A DNA stretch of 21,090 bases from RGIG3009 sp045596745 (GTDB lineage Bacteria > Bacillota > Clostridia > Oscillospirales > Acutalibacteraceae). The stretch covers positions 1 through 21,090 of the forward strand of contig JAZODA010000036.1 in assembly GCA_045596745.1 (NCBI GenBank), read 5' to 3'. Below the pieces are notes generated by a model. The model saw only the letters and a list, made by a program, of their open reading frames with translations, was not told the DNA's origin and ran no database searches. A program made the translations under genes and the position numbers. This document shows, in pieces, positions 20,438 through 21,090 of this stretch (position 1 is its first letter; every line of letters starts with the position of its first letter).

Positions 20438-21090
20438 ATGATGGATTGCAAAAATCTGTTTCAGCTTGTCGATAATGCGACGGATGCCTACCTGAAGGTG
20501 TGGGAAGACGTCTGTAATATTGAGAGTCCTACTGCGTGCAAGGAGGGTGTCGATGCGGTCGGTAACTACCTTGCCGCGTGGGCGGAAACACACGGATTCC
20601 GTGTGGAACGGTTTGCTCAGCCGGTGGTGGGGGATGTGGTGTGTATCACGATGAACCCCGACGTGGCGACGCGGCCGATTTCGTTTTCGGGACATATGGA
20701 TACCGTACACGCGGTCGGTTCGTTCGGTACGCCTGCGGTGCGTCGCGACAGCGAGCGAATCTATGGCCCCGGTGTCACCGATTGCAAGGGCGGCATCGTG
20801 GCGGCGATGCTCGCAATGGAAGCACTTAAGCGCGACGGATTTACTTCCCGCCCGATTCAGTTGCTGTTGCAGAGCGATGAGGAAAACGGCAGCAGCCTGA
20901 GCCAAAAGGCGACAATTGGGTATATTTGCGAAAAGGCGAAAGATTCGCTGGCGTTTTTCAATACGGAGGCATCTACCGCGGGCGAACTCTGCCTGCAGCG
21001 CAAAGGAATTATCACCTTTGTGTTTTCGATAAGCGGTGTGGAAGCGCACTCGTCGAAATGCTTTGAGAGCGGCGCCAACGCGATTGCGGA
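20438..21090 (+). CDS. Peptidase M20 family protein, N-terminal part
   Basis: Partial: 217 residues before the right edge. Read from ATG 20438 (MMDCKNLFQLV), with AAGGCGG (20423-20429) as ribosome site. The dinuclear-zinc catalytic domain is plain: FSGHMDTVHAVGSFG (His86, Asp88), GPGVTDCKGGIV (Asp115 as bridging residue), QSDEENGSS (Glu148 catalytic base and Glu149), and NTEAS (Glu178). EAHSS after about residue 202 starts the lid/dimerisation domain. M20 members include glutamate carboxypeptidase, ArgE and DapE. The GPGVTDCKGG variant resembles carboxypeptidase G2-like ones, but a substrate is not determined. The C-terminus is missing. Confidence 0.9.
   Translation, partial: MMDCKNLFQLVDNATDAYLKVWEDVCNIESPTACKEGVDAVGNYLAAWAETHGFRVERFAQPVVGDVVCITMNPDVATRPISFSGHMDTVHAVGSFGTPAVRRDSERIYGPGVTDCKGGIVAAMLAMEALKRDGFTSRPIQLLLQSDEENGSSLSQKATIGYICEKAKDSLAFFNTEASTAGELCLQRKGIITFVFSISGVEAHSSKCFESGANAIA

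Noticed and set aside
19229..21049. Minus-strand open frame of about 606 codons across the PHP, Dabb and M20 genes
   Set aside because: It crosses two terminators and three clear plus-strand genes, and its translation has no recognisable domain.

Overview
The window looks like the chromosome of an endospore-forming, low-motility-type Clostridia member (Bacillota, probably an Oscillospirales/Ruminococcaceae-like gut lineage). The reasons are the spoIIIA genes at the left edge and the gene order spoIIIA - asp23 - nusB - xseA - xseB - ispA - dxs - tlyA - nadK - argR - recN, which matches the spoIIIA-to-recN region of Bacillus and Clostridia. The lineage assignment is inference. Most of the window is moderately GC-rich, with tightly packed plus-strand genes that often share ATGA/GTGA stop-start overlaps.

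Region 1 (1-2861): the end of spoIIIAD, then spoIIIAE, AF, AG and AH. These encode the mother-cell half of the SpoIIIA-SpoIIQ channel that feeds the engulfed forespore. Region 2 (2862-13861): a new vegetative-type promoter precedes asp23. A strong hairpin follows asp23, then comes a long housekeeping run: nusB, a TsaD/Kae1-like paralogue, xseAB (exonuclease VII), ispA and dxs (isoprenoid precursors), tlyA (rRNA methylase), nadK, argR, recN, a YerC/TrpR-like regulator and a SAM methyltransferase. hslO (Hsp33) follows at 13892-14785. Region 3 (14820-15413): a consensus promoter drives Val, Asp, Phe and Gly tRNAs. A strong terminator then precedes tRNA-Cys, and two further terminators follow it.

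Region 4 (about 15420-18850) is visibly more AT-rich and looks acquired. It has an IS3-family element on the minus strand whose HTH and DDE parts lie in one frame split by a single TGA. Next to it is a compact plus-strand arsenic-type operon with a perfect-consensus promoter and an overlapping palindromic operator: arsR, an ArsP/DUF318 permease, a Cys-rich thioredoxin-like protein, and an LMW-PTP-type arsenate reductase. The canonical As(III) pumps ArsB and Acr3 are absent. The permease/Cys-rich thioredoxin pair is the most interesting functional unit here.

Region 5 (18952-21090): host-like composition resumes with a terminator, a small orphan protein carrying an HCHKC motif, a PHP-domain phosphoesterase, a Dabb-domain protein, and a peptidase M20 gene that runs off the right edge. 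Promoters with a TGTGGTATA extended -10 recur in front of asp23, the orphan and the M20 gene.
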